Assembly: GCF_024497955.1 (NCBI RefSeq)
Contig: NZ_JANHKP010000017.1
Span: 62,001 to 126,000, forward strand
DNA: 64,000 bases
Source: Streptomyces sp. C10-9-1
GTDB taxonomy: Bacteria; Actinomycetota; Actinomycetes; Streptomycetales; Streptomycetaceae
Direction of reading: 5' to 3'
Below are positions 31,822 to 41,324 of the stretch, piece after piece; the first letter of the stretch is position 1, and each line of letters starts with the position of its first letter. The notes beneath the pieces are model-generated. The model saw nothing but the letters and a program-made list of their open reading frames with translations, had not been told where the DNA came from and did no database searches. Made by a program: the position numbers and the translations under genes.

Positions 31822-33249
31822 ATGCGCCGAGCAAAGATCGTCTGCACCCTGGGACCCGCCACCGACACATACGACCAGATCAAGGCTCTGGTCGAAGCAG
31901 GAATGGATATCGCCCGGTTCAACCTGAGCCACGGGGCCCATGCCGACCACGAGCAGCGGTTCCGGCACGTCCGCAAGGCGGCCGACGAGACCGGCCGCAG
32001 TGTCGGCGTGCTGGCGGACCTTCAGGGCCCGAAGATCCGCCTCGGCCGATTCCTCGAAGGCCCGGTACTTCTCGAACGCGGCGACGCGTTCACCGTGACC
32101 GTCGAGGACGTCCCCGGTGACCGCGGCATCTGCGGCACGACCTACCGGGGGCTCGCCGCGGACGTCACCCCGGGCGAGCGCATCCTGGTCGACGACGGCA
32201 AGGTCGCCCTGGAGGTGACCCGCGTCGACGGCCCCCGCGTGCACACCACGGTCGTCGAGGGCGGGATGGTCTCCGACCACAAGGGGCTCAACCTCCCCGG
32301 CGTCGCCGTCTCCGTCCCCGCGCTCTCCGAGAAGGACGTCGAGGACCTGCGCTGGGCCCTGCGGACCGGTGCCGACGTCATCGCGCTGTCCTTCGTCCGC
32401 AGCGGCCGGGACATCGAGGACGTGCACCGGGTGATGGACGAGGAGGGCCGCCGGCTCCCCGTCATCGCCAAGGTGGAGAAGCCCCAGGCGGTCGAGACCA
32501 TCGACGGCATCGTCGCCGCCTTCGACGGAATCATGGTGGCCCGCGGGGACCTCGGCGTCGAGATGCCCCTGGAGCAGGTGCCCATCGTCCAGAAGCGCGC
32601 GGTCAAGCTGGCCAAGCGGAACGCCAAGCCGGTCATCGTCGCCACCCAGATGCTGGACTCGATGATCGACAACAGCCGCCCCACCCGCGCCGAGGCCTCC
32701 GACGTGGCGAACGCCGTCATCGACGGCACCGACGCGGTGATGCTCTCGGGCGAGACCAGCGTGGGCAAGTACCCGGTCGAGACCGTCCGGACGATGAGCC
32801 GGATCGTGGCGGCGGCCGAGGAGGACCTGCTGGCACGCGGCCTGGCGCCGCTGACCGAGCGGAACAAGCCCCGCACCCAGGGGGGTGCCGTCGCCCGCGC
32901 CGCGGCCGAGATGGGCGACTTCCTCGGGGCCCGGTTCCTGGTGGCCTTCACCCAGTCCGGCGACACGGTCCGCAGGCTGTCCCGCTACCGTTCGCCCATC
33001 CCGCTGCTGGCCTTCACCTCCGACCCGGCCACCCGCTCGCAGCTCAGCCTGACCTGGGGAGTGGAGACCTTCCTCGGGCCGCATGTCGACTCCACCGACG
33101 CGATGGTGGCCCAGGTCGACGAGGAGCTGCAGCGGATCGGGCGCTGCCGGCCCGGCGACATCGTGGTCATCACCGCGGGCTCCCCGCCCGGGGTCTCCGG
33201 CTCCACCAACCTCGTACGCGTCCACCGGATCGGGGAGAGCGTGCACTGA
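31822..33249 (+). CDS. pyk: Pyruvate kinase
   Basis: Pyruvate kinase converts phosphoenolpyruvate and ADP to pyruvate and ATP. The 475-residue protein opens with MRRAKIVCTLGPAT. It carries MDIARFNLSHG, LADLQGPKIRLG, the catalytic Lys in VIAKVEKPQAVE, metal ligands in ARGDLGVEMPLEQVP, and TQMLDSMI, VMLSGETSVGKYP and the C-terminal VITAGSPPGVSGSTN. Streptomyces has two isozymes and I cannot say which one controls flux here. It is predicted leaderless. Downstream (33250-33467) there is no gene, then a tRNA on the other strand. Confidence 0.96.
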   Translation: MRRAKIVCTLGPATDTYDQIKALVEAGMDIARFNLSHGAHADHEQRFRHVRKAADETGRSVGVLADLQGPKIRLGRFLEGPVLLERGDAFTVTVEDVPGDRGICGTTYRGLAADVTPGERILVDDGKVALEVTRVDGPRVHTTVVEGGMVSDHKGLNLPGVAVSVPALSEKDVEDLRWALRTGADVIALSFVRSGRDIEDVHRVMDEEGRRLPVIAKVEKPQAVETIDGIVAAFDGIMVARGDLGVEMPLEQVPIVQKRAVKLAKRNAKPVIVATQMLDSMIDNSRPTRAEASDVANAVIDGTDAVMLSGETSVGKYPVETVRTMSRIVAAAEEDLLARGLAPLTERNKPRTQGGAVARAAAEMGDFLGARFLVAFTQSGDTVRRLSRYRSPIPLLAFTSDPATRSQLSLTWGVETFLGPHVDSTDAMVAQVDEELQRIGRCRPGDIVVITAGSPPGVSGSTNLVRVHRIGESVH

Positions 33250-33467
33250 AAGGCCGTCCCGTCGCCGCCGGGGGTCCCGGCCGAAGGGGGGAGCGGTCCG
33301 CTGCGCGGGGGAGGCGGCGCGTGGCCTCGGCGGCGCCCCGGCGGGATTCCGGCCCGGCGCCGCGGGCGCGCTCACACCTTCGTGTGACATGGCCCGGGCG
33401 GTGCGCGAGGGCTCACCGGAGCGGGGGTTTCACCCGGCCGAAGGTGACCTTGGAAAGCGAGATAAAG

Positions 33468-33540
33468 TACCCCGGGTCGGATTCGAACCGACGCTGGATG
33501 GTGTTTGAGACCATTGCCTCTACCGCTGGGCTACCGGGGC
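33468..33540 (-). tRNA. tRNA with Leu anticodon CAA, class I shape
   Basis: The reverse strand folds into a complete 73-nt cloverleaf. It has a 7-bp acceptor with a G1-U72 wobble, a 3-bp D stem (GCC/GGC), and the anticodon stem ATGGT/ACCAT with loop CTCAAAC (anticodon CAA). A five-base variable loop CCAGC, a perfect T arm GTCGG/CCGAC with TTCGAAT, and discriminator A complete it. CCA is not encoded. The CAA anticodon reads the Leu codon UUG, but normal bacterial tRNA-Leu has a long (class II) variable arm, which this lacks. The call of Leu rests only on the anticodon. Confidence 0.85.
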
Positions 33541-33598
33541 TCCCTTGGAAATAAAGGATCAAGCAATCCGCTCGTCCCCCAACCATACAGGAGCTGGG

Positions 33599-33604
33599 TA
33601 GGCT
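33599..33604 (+). promoter_or_regulatory. -10-like box TAGGCT before the response regulator
   Basis: TAGGCT would give a leader of about 30 nt before GTG 33642. It lies 59 bp from the 5' end of the divergent tRNA. Confidence 0.4.
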
Positions 33605-33641
33605 CTTGAGGAGCACCCTGATTGAGAACGAGGAGCCTTCC

Positions 33642-34292
33642 GTGACCGCCCCCGAGTCGCCCCAGCCGATCGCCGACGACACCGCGCACGTACCTCCGAT
33701 GACGACCCGTGTGGTGATCGCCGAGGACGAGGCGCTCATCCGGCTCGACCTGAAAGAGATGCTGGAGGAGGAGGGCTACGCGGTCGTCGGGGAGGCGGGG
33801 GACGGGCAGCGCGCCGTCGAGCTCGCCCGGGAGCACCGGCCGGACCTCGTGATCCTGGATGTGAAGATGCCCGTCCTGGACGGCATTTCGGCGGCCGAGA
33901 AGATCGCCGAGGAGTCCATCGCCCCGGTGCTGATGCTGACCGCCTTCTCCCAGCGCGACCTGGTGGAGCGGGCGCGCGACGCGGGCGCGATGGCCTACCT
34001 GGTGAAGCCGTTCTCCAAGAGCGACGTGGTCCCCGCCATCGAGATGGCCGTCTCCCGGTTCACCGAGCTCAAGGCCCTGGAGAAGGAGGTCGCCGACCTC
34101 GCGCAGCGCCTGGAGACCCGCAAGCTGGTCGACCGCGCCAAGTCCGTCCTGCAGACGCAGTACGGCCTCACCGAGCCCGCCGCCTTCCGCTGGATCCAGA
34201 AGACCTCCATGGACCGGCGGCTGTCCATGCAGCAGGTGGCCGAGGCGGTCATCGAGGACGCGGAGGAGAAGAAGGCCGCGAAGGGGCAGTAG
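33642..34292 (+). CDS. Response regulator with ANTAR RNA-binding domain (PdtaR-like)
   Basis: The 216-residue protein joins a receiver domain (residues about 22-140) to a C-terminal ANTAR domain. The phospho-acceptor is Asp73 in LVILDVKMP, the acidic pair is Glu28-Asp29, and the switch Thr and conserved Lys are in LMLTAFS and YLVKPFSKSD. The ANTAR part, LVDRAKSVLQTQYGLTEPAA followed by MDRRLSMQQVAEAV, binds paired hairpins in target RNAs to cause antitermination. It resembles M. tuberculosis PdtaR, whose kinase PdtaS is encoded elsewhere. GTG 33642 has GAGGAG upstream. ATG at codon 20 is an alternative. Confidence 0.92.
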   Translation: MTAPESPQPIADDTAHVPPMTTRVVIAEDEALIRLDLKEMLEEEGYAVVGEAGDGQRAVELAREHRPDLVILDVKMPVLDGISAAEKIAEESIAPVLMLTAFSQRDLVERARDAGAMAYLVKPFSKSDVVPAIEMAVSRFTELKALEKEVADLAQRLETRKLVDRAKSVLQTQYGLTEPAAFRWIQKTSMDRRLSMQQVAEAVIEDAEEKKAAKGQ

Positions 34293-34426
34293 GGGCCGCT
34301 CCGGCTGCCGGGCGGCCCGCCGGACCCGGCCTCCGGTCGCTCGCCTCGTCGCTGGTCGGCAGGGGCGCCGTCGCGCACCGTGTGCGCCGTACCGGCGGGC
34401 CCCCGCGCGGGGTGCCGGGCGGCTGC

Positions 34427-34463
34427 GGACCCCCGCCGCACCCGTCGGGTGCGGCGGGGGTCC
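34427..34463 (+). terminator. Strong terminator downstream of the response regulator
   Basis: A perfect 17-bp stem (34427-34443 with 34447-34463) with a 3-nt loop is followed by TCCTGCC. It lies 135 nt after the stop codon. Confidence 0.8.
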
Positions 34464-34840
34464 TGCCGTCCCGGGTGTGGGGATCCCGTGGAGACCGTGA
34501 AGGCGTGGGGGGCGGTGGTGTGCCCGGAGGGGCGCGCCGCGCCGCCGGAGGTGCCCGCGGCCGCCCCTCCGCTGACTCCGTGTAGCGGTACGGGCCTCCC
34601 GGGTGCCCGCCGGACCCGGTGCGGAGGCGCGGCGGGCCCGTGTCGCCGGATGAGACGCCGACTCCACCCGAACAGGGCGTCCGCTCTGCGGACAGGGGGA
34701 ATTCAGCCATTTACCGGACGCGGGCCCGCCGGTGCGCATACCGTGGCCCTCTCGGGGGGTAGGGCTCTGAGCTGCGAGGTTGCGCCACGGCCGCCGAACC
34801 GCGGCGATCCGCCGGCCCGGCGGCTCGCGAGCGTGAGCGA
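34464..34840. other. Spacer with no recognised gene
   Basis: Part of the 782-bp gap between the response regulator and livK. Short frames exist on both strands but lack family features and ribosome-binding sites. I see no RNA gene that I can support. Confidence 0.5.
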
Positions 34841-34845
34841 GTTGT

Positions 34846-34922
34846 CGGGATCTTGTGGATCCCGGATGACATGTCCGGTCGCCGGTAAGGAGTGTTCTGT
34901 TTCCGGCGCATGACTCAGGTCA
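34846..34922 (+). promoter_or_regulatory. Cluster of inverted repeats upstream of livK
   Basis: Three dyads lie within 77 bp: CGGGATC/GATCCCG (34846-34852, 34858-34864), CCGGA...TCCGG just after it, and the palindrome TGACTCAGGTCA (34911-34922). They are about 60-130 bp upstream of the livK -10 and could be regulator sites. The regulator is unknown. Confidence 0.4.
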
Positions 34923-34974
34923 CAGGGCGATCACACATCGTCTCCTCACCTACCCCTGCGCCCGAACGCGCGAT

Positions 34975-34980
34975 TACATT
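34975..34980 (+). promoter_or_regulatory. -10-like box TACATT before livK
   Basis: TACATT predicts a leader of about 87 nt before GTG 35075. No -35 element is evident. Confidence 0.4.
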
Positions 34981-35074
34981 CCCGGCACACCGCGCGGACA
35001 AGCGGTGTCCTGCGAGAGGCGACTGCAACTGCCCTCGTAGACAAGATCGTTCGGGCGGCTCCAAGGGGTTCGTA

Positions 35075-36235
35075 GTGCTGAACAAGACCATCGTCAAGCT
35101 GGCCATTCCGCTCGCCGTGGGCGCTCTGGCGTTGACCGGATGCGGCTCTGACTCGGGCGGCGACGGCGATGCCGTGAAGATCGCCTTCCAGGGCCCGCTC
35201 TCCGGCGACAACGTCGCGCTGGGCGAGAACATGCAGAACGGCGTCAAGCTGGCCATCGACCAGGCGAACGCCAAGGGCGACCTCGACTTCACCCTCGAGT
35301 ACGTGCCCGGTGACGACCAGGGCCTGCCGGACAAGGCCACCGCCACCGCTCAGAAGATCATCGACGACGAGAGCGTCCTCGCCGTGGTCGGCCCCGCCTT
35401 CTCCGGCCCGACCAACACCGCCTCTCCGCTGTACGCGGAGTCGGGTCTCGTCACGGTCTCGCCGTCGGCGACCAACCCGAACCTCACCGACGAGGCGAAC
35501 GGTTTCACCTCCTTCCTGCGCGCGGTCCCCAACGACAACCAGCAGGGCGCCGGGATGGCGACCTACTACGCCAAGAAGGTCCAGGCGAAGAAGGTCTACC
35601 TGATCGACGACAAGACCGACTACGGCGTGGGCCTCGCGACCGTGGCCGAGAAGAACCTCAAGGACGCCGGCATCGAGGTCGTCAAGAAGTCCGTCCCGCA
35701 GAAGACGCCGGACTACTCGGCCACCGCCAAGGACGTCGTCAACTCCAAGGTCGACGCGCTCATCTACGCCGGCTACTACCAGGACGCCGCCCCCTTCGCG
35801 AAGAAGCTCGCCGAGGCCGGCTACAAGGGCGCCGCGATCTCCGGTGACGGCACGAACGACATGAAGTTCGTCGAGCTCGCCGGCGACGCCTCCGAGAACT
35901 GGTTCCTGACCTGCCCGTGCACCGACGCCACCGTCGAGGCGGGCACGAAGAAGTTCGCCGAGGACTACCAGAAGGCCTTCGGCCGGGCGCCCGGCACCTA
36001 CTCCGCCGAGTCCTACGACGCGGCGAACATGATCATCGAGGAGATCCGCAAGGCCGGCGGGGACATCGACCGCGAGACGCTGCGTGACGCCCTCAAGAAG
36101 GCGTCCTACAAGGGCCTGACGAAGACCTTCTCCTTCGAGGCGAACGGCGAGTTCAAGGGCACCGACGTCTACCTGTACCAGGTCAAGGGCGGCAAGATCG
36201 GTTACCAGGGCAACATCAACGAGCTGGTCGGCTGA
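35075..36235 (+). CDS. livK: Branched-chain amino-acid ABC transporter, substrate-binding lipoprotein
   Basis: The 386-residue protein begins with a lipoprotein signal peptide ending in the lipobox LTGC (VGALALTGCGSDSGG), so Lgt would anchor it outside the membrane. The mature part is a type I periplasmic-binding fold of the Leu/Ile/Val family: VKIAFQGPLSGDNVALGENM, VVGPAFSGPTNTASPLYAE, YAGYYQDAAPFAKKL and YSAESYDAANMIIEE. GTG 35075 follows AAGGGG. It heads the livKHMGF operon, with a stable hairpin after it that probably keeps its mRNA more abundant than the permease mRNA. The true ligand could include other aliphatic amino acids. Confidence 0.93.
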   Translation: MLNKTIVKLAIPLAVGALALTGCGSDSGGDGDAVKIAFQGPLSGDNVALGENMQNGVKLAIDQANAKGDLDFTLEYVPGDDQGLPDKATATAQKIIDDESVLAVVGPAFSGPTNTASPLYAESGLVTVSPSATNPNLTDEANGFTSFLRAVPNDNQQGAGMATYYAKKVQAKKVYLIDDKTDYGVGLATVAEKNLKDAGIEVVKKSVPQKTPDYSATAKDVVNSKVDALIYAGYYQDAAPFAKKLAEAGYKGAAISGDGTNDMKFVELAGDASENWFLTCPCTDATVEAGTKKFAEDYQKAFGRAPGTYSAESYDAANMIIEEIRKAGGDIDRETLRDALKKASYKGLTKTFSFEANGEFKGTDVYLYQVKGGKIGYQGNINELVG

Positions 36236-36264
36236 CACCGGGCTCGCATGGCCGAGGCCATGAC

Positions 36265-36299
36265 CGGGGGCCGGGAGACGGCAGTTCTCCCGGCCCCCG
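36265..36299 (+). terminator. Intercistronic hairpin between livK and livH
   Basis: A perfect 14-bp stem (36265-36278 with 36286-36299) with a 7-nt loop lies 29 nt past the livK stop. It could attenuate transcription into livH or protect the livK mRNA end. Confidence 0.7.
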
Positions 36300-36414
36300 T
36301 CCATGAAGCAGGGCCCCTCTCCCCGCCCTCTTCGCATCGATCGTTCCGCCCGCGGGCCGACCCCGTCGCCACGAGCGCGCGGGTCCGCTCGGCTCCCACA
36401 AGGAAGTCTGCTCC

Positions 36415-37334
36415 ATGTCCCTTCAGGAATTCTGGGACTACCTCGTCCTAGGGGTGATGCTCGGCTCGCTGTACGCCGTCATCGCCATCGGCTACACCCT
36501 CGTCTACGGCGTGCTCCAGCTGATCAACTTCGCGCACAGCGAGGTGTTCATGCTCGGTGCCTACGGCAGCCTCATCGTCCTTCAGCTCGTCAGTCCGGGG
36601 GACAACCCGTCCGTCATGGCGTCCATCGGCTTCGTCGCGCTCGCGATGGCGGGCTCGGCGCTCTTCGGTGGTGTCACGGCGTACGGCCTGGAGAAGGTGG
36701 CCTACCGGCCGCTGCGCAGGCGCGGTGCTCCGCGCCTGATCTTCCTGATCACCGCGATCGGCGCCTCGTTCTTCCTCTACAACCTGGCCGGCAAGCTCTT
36801 CGGGCGCGACCCGCTGCCGCTGCCGGAGATGTACGAGAACCGCGAGATCTTCTCGCTCTTCGGCGCAGGGGTGAACATCACCCAGCTGCTCCAGTTCGCG
36901 ACCGCGGTGGTCATGATGGTCCTCCTCGACCTCGTGGTGAACCGCACCAAGCTCGGCATGGGCATCCGCGCGGTGGCGCAGGACGCCGAGGTCGCGGGCC
37001 TGATGGGCGTGAACATCGACAAGGTCGTGTCGCGCACCTTCATCATCGGCGGTGTCCTGGGCGGTGTGGCGGGCTTCCTGTTCGCCAACCTCAACCAGGT
37101 CTCCTACACGATGGGCTTCATTCCGGGCATCACCGCCTTCGCCGCCGCCGTCGTCGGCGGCATCGGCAACATCCGCGGTGCGATGTTCGGCGGCGTCCTG
37201 ATCGGCATCGTGGAGACGATGACGGTGCCGCTGCTCGGTGACGAGTGGCGCAGCGTCTCCGCCATGGTGGTCCTGATCCTGGTGCTGATGTTCCGCCCGA
37301 TGGGCATCCTCGGCGAGCGAGTGGGGAGGGCGGC

Positions 37335-37338
<4 letters not shown>
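36415..37338 (+). CDS. livH: Branched-chain amino-acid ABC transporter permease LivH
   Basis: LivH is one of two membrane subunits of the high-affinity branched-chain amino-acid importer. The 307-residue protein has about eight helices and the family opening LGSLYAVIAIGYTLVYGVLQ LINFAHSEVFMLGAY (read as one run split here). It also has the coupling-loop region QDAEVAGLMGVNIDKV and the late AAVVGGIGNIRGAMFGGVLI. AAGGAAG precedes the ATG. It overlaps livM by 4 bp, so the permease pair is translationally coupled. Confidence 0.94.
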
Positions 37339-38716
<1,378 letters not shown>

Positions 38717-38717
<1 letters not shown>

Positions 38718-39922
38718 TGGGCACCGAGGTGAAGAACGACACGGCGGCCGCATCGCCCTCCGGGGCGGAACCGGACCTGGTGCTGAAGGCGTCGGAGCTG
38801 ACCCTGCGGTTCGGCGGTCTGACCGTGCTGGACAAGGTCGACGTGAACATGCGCCGGGGCGAGGTCCTGGCGGTGATCGGGCCGAACGGCGCGGGCAAGA
38901 CCTCGCTGTTCAACTCCCTCACCGGGGCGTACACCCCGCAGGAGGGGAAGATCGTCTTCCGCTCGGCGGACGGTGGCGAGAAGCCGCTGCTGGGCAGCAA
39001 GCCGCACATCGTCAACCGGATCGGTCTGGCCCGCACCTTCCAGAACATCCGCCTGTTCTCGGCGCTCACCGCGCTGGAGAACGTCAAGATCGCGGCGGAG
39101 ACCCGGCTCAAGGCCGGTCCCGTGTCGATCATGCTGGGCCTGCCGAAGGCCCGCAAGGCGGAGCGGCTCAGCGACGAGCGGGCGCACAAGCTCCTGGCCT
39201 TCGTCGGGCTGGAGGAGAAGCTCAACGAGATCGCCGGCAGCCTGTCCTACGGCGACCAGCGCAGTCTGGAGATCGCCCGTGCCCTGGCCACCGAGCCGCA
39301 GATCCTGCTCCTGGACGAGCCGGCGGCCGGCACCAACCCCACGGAGAAGCTGGAGCTCGAGCGGCTGATCCGCCGGATCAACACCGAGCTGGGCGTCAGC
39401 GTGCTGCTCATCGAGCACGACATGCGCCTGGTGATGTCGGTGGCGGACCGGGTGATGGTCCTCAACTTCGGCAAGCGGATCGCCGAGGGGGAGCCCGGCG
39501 AGGTGCAGCAGCACCCCGCGGTGATCGAGGCGTATCTGGGGGCGTCGGCCGACACGGAGCAGGTCGCCCAGGCGGTGATCGCCGAGCAGCGCTCGCCCGC
39601 CGAGGGCGAGTCCGTCCCGGAGGAGCCCTCGGCGCAGGGCACCGGGGACTCGGGTGAATCCGGGGATGCCGCGGACACGGCTGACTCCGAGGGTTCCGGG
39701 GACTCCGGGGACGCGGCGGGTTCTGGGGACTCGGGTGACTCCGGGGGTTCCGGGGACGCGGCGGGTTCTGGGGACTCGGGTGACTCCGGGGATGCCGGGG
39801 ACACGGCTGACTCCGAGGGTTCCGGGGACTCCGGGACCACGGGGGACGCCCCGGAGGCCGCCGGGCCGTCGGACGAAGCCGGTGGCGGCGAGACCGCGTC
39901 GAACGAGGAGAGCGGCAAGTGA
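38717..39922 (+). CDS. livG: Branched-chain amino-acid ABC transporter ATPase LivG with long acidic tail
   Basis: LivG is one of the two ATPase subunits. The ABC domain spans about residues 20-275, with Walker A GPNGAGKTS, Q-loop region ARTFQNIRLFS, signature LSYGDQRSLEIARAL and Walker B ILLLDEPAAGTNP followed by the switch His in LIEHDMRLV. LivG is usually 255-290 residues. This one has 401, because a C-terminal extension of about 125 residues is almost entirely Gly, Asp, Ser, Glu and Ala with in-frame repeats. The tail should be disordered and highly acidic. No function for it is known to me. The start overlaps the livM stop by one base. Confidence 0.93.
39665..39835 (+). repeat. In-frame repeats in the livG tail
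   Basis: A 45-bp segment (39665-39709) recurs at 39791-39835 with one mismatch, an offset of 126 bp (42 codons). Shorter repeats encoding GSGD, AAGSGDSGDSG and similar fill the space between. All copies keep the reading frame. Confidence 0.85.
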
Positions 39923-40686
39923 GCACGACGACCGAGCTGCGGAAGGACACCGGTACGCCGGACTCCGCCGAGGAGACGCTCCTCGAACTCTGTTCCATGC
40001 ACGTCTTCTACGGGGCCATCGAGGCGCTCAAGGGCATCGACCTGACGGTGCGCAAGGGCGAGATCGTGGCCCTGCTCGGAGGCAACGGCGCGGGCAAGAC
40101 CACCACGCTGCGCACCATCTCGGGCATGCTCCAGCCCCGCCAGGGCGAGGTGCGGTACCGCGGGGAGCGCATCGACGGGATCAAGTCCCACGAACTGGTC
40201 CAGTTCGGCATCGGGCACGTCCCCGAGGGCCGGCGGGTCTTCGCGGCGATGACCGTCCGCGACAACCTGGAGATGGGCGCCTACCGGTTCAGCTCGGTGG
40301 ACCCCGCCGACATGGACCGCGTGTTCACCCTCTTCCCGCGCCTCGCGGAGCGCCGCTCCCAGCTGGCGGGCACGCTCTCCGGCGGCGAGCAGCAGATGCT
40401 GGCGATCGGCCGCGCCCTGATGGGCGAGCCGGAGCTGCTGCTGCTCGACGAGCCCTCGATGGGACTCGCCCCGCTGATCGTCCAGCAGATCTTCGAGATC
40501 ATCGAGGAGATCAACAAGCAGGGCACCACGGTGCTGCTCGTCGAGCAGAACGCCACCCAGGCCCTGGGGCTCGCGAACCGCGGCTACGTGCTGGAGACCG
40601 GCTCCGTGGCCATGTCGGGACCGGCGGCCGAGCTGCTGTCCGACCCGCGGATCCGGGAGGCCTACCTGGGCGAGGGTGCCGCCTGA
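39919..40686 (+). CDS. livF: Branched-chain amino-acid ABC transporter ATPase LivF
   Basis: LivF is the second ATPase subunit of the importer. The 255-residue protein has Walker A GGNGAGKTTTL, Q-loop region GHVPEGRRVFAAMT, signature LSGGEQQMLAIGRAL, Walker B LLLLDEPSMGLAP and the switch-region LLVEQNATQAL, where the usual switch His is replaced by Gln-Asn as is normal for LivF. Its length is standard, with none of the LivG tail. GTG 39919 overlaps the livG stop by 4 bp. It ends the liv operon, facing two very strong hairpins. Confidence 0.95.
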   Translation: MSTTTELRKDTGTPDSAEETLLELCSMHVFYGAIEALKGIDLTVRKGEIVALLGGNGAGKTTTLRTISGMLQPRQGEVRYRGERIDGIKSHELVQFGIGHVPEGRRVFAAMTVRDNLEMGAYRFSSVDPADMDRVFTLFPRLAERRSQLAGTLSGGEQQMLAIGRALMGEPELLLLDEPSMGLAPLIVQQIFEIIEEINKQGTTVLLVEQNATQALGLANRGYVLETGSVAMSGPAAELLSDPRIREAYLGEGAA

Positions 40687-40726
40687 CGCGGGCACCTGCG
40701 GCGGCCCGCCGTCTCGCACCGTGAAC

Positions 40727-40768
40727 CGGCGGAGGGCCGGGAGGCGACCGCCTCCCGGCCCTCCGCCG
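40727..40768. terminator. First of two tandem hairpins after livF
   Basis: A perfect 20-bp stem (40727-40746 with 40749-40768) begins 40 nt after the livF stop. Because the downstream gene is convergent, it may serve both strands. Confidence 0.85.
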
Positions 40769-40810
40769 CGACCGCCCGCCCCGGTGCCGCACCGGGGCGG
40801 GCGGTCGCGG
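40766..40810. terminator. Second tandem hairpin, abutting the thioesterase stop
   Basis: A perfect stem of about 21-22 bp (40766-40787 with 40789-40810) shares its first bases with the preceding hairpin and ends 2 nt before the convergent gene's stop codon. Confidence 0.85.
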
Positions 40811-40812
40811 GC

Positions 40813-41274
40813 TCAGGACTGCGGGGCGTCGCGCAGCAGGCAGGTGAGCCGGGCGGTGCAGACCCGCCGGTCCTGCTCGTCGGAGATCACGATCTCGTAC
40901 GTGGCGGTCGAGCGCCCGCGGTGCACGGGGGTGGCGACCCCGGTGACCATCCCGGAGCGCAGCCCCCGGTGGTGCGTGCAGTTGAGGTCCACACCGACGG
41001 CGATCTTCGAGGGGCCGCCGTGGAGCATGGAGCCCACCGAGCCGAGCGTCTCCGCCAGCACGGCGGAGGCGCCTCCGTGCAGCAGGCCGTAGGGCTGGGT
41101 GTTGCCCTCCACCGGCATGGTCCCGACCACCCGGTCGGCCGCCGCCTCGACGATCCGCACCCCCATGCGCTCGCCGAGGTGGCCGGCGGAGAAGAGGGAG
41201 GGGAGGTCGACACCGAGCGCCGCGTACTCGTCGATGACCTCCTGCGGGAACTTCACGGTGGTGTTCTCGCCCAT
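40813..41274 (-). CDS. PaaI-like hotdog-fold thioesterase
   Basis: The 153-residue protein is a PaaI/YbgC-type hotdog thioesterase that would hydrolyse acyl- or aryl-CoA. The active-site block QPYGLLHGGASAVLAETLGS has the catalytic-region HGG and the acidic helix residue. VGVDLNCTHHRGLRSG follows, then a beta-rich tail ending LTCLLRD. ATG 41274 has GGAG upstream. It lies 50 bp downstream of the molybdopterin oxidoreductase gene on the same strand and may be cotranscribed. The natural thioester is unknown. Confidence 0.9.
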   Translation of the reverse strand: MGENTTVKFPQEVIDEYAALGVDLPSLFSAGHLGERMGVRIVEAAADRVVGTMPVEGNTQPYGLLHGGASAVLAETLGSVGSMLHGGPSKIAVGVDLNCTHHRGLRSGMVTGVATPVHRGRSTATYEIVISDEQDRRVCTARLTCLLRDAPQS

Positions 41275-41324
41275 GGGCGTGCTCCGATCGTCGTACGGCT
41301 GGTCCCTGCTGCCTGAGCGAACGC

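Noticed and set aside
34293..35074. Small coding genes in the long gap before livK
   Set aside because: Several frames of 60-180 codons are open on both strands, but they overlap the 17-bp terminator or the dyads and lack ribosome-binding sites and family features.
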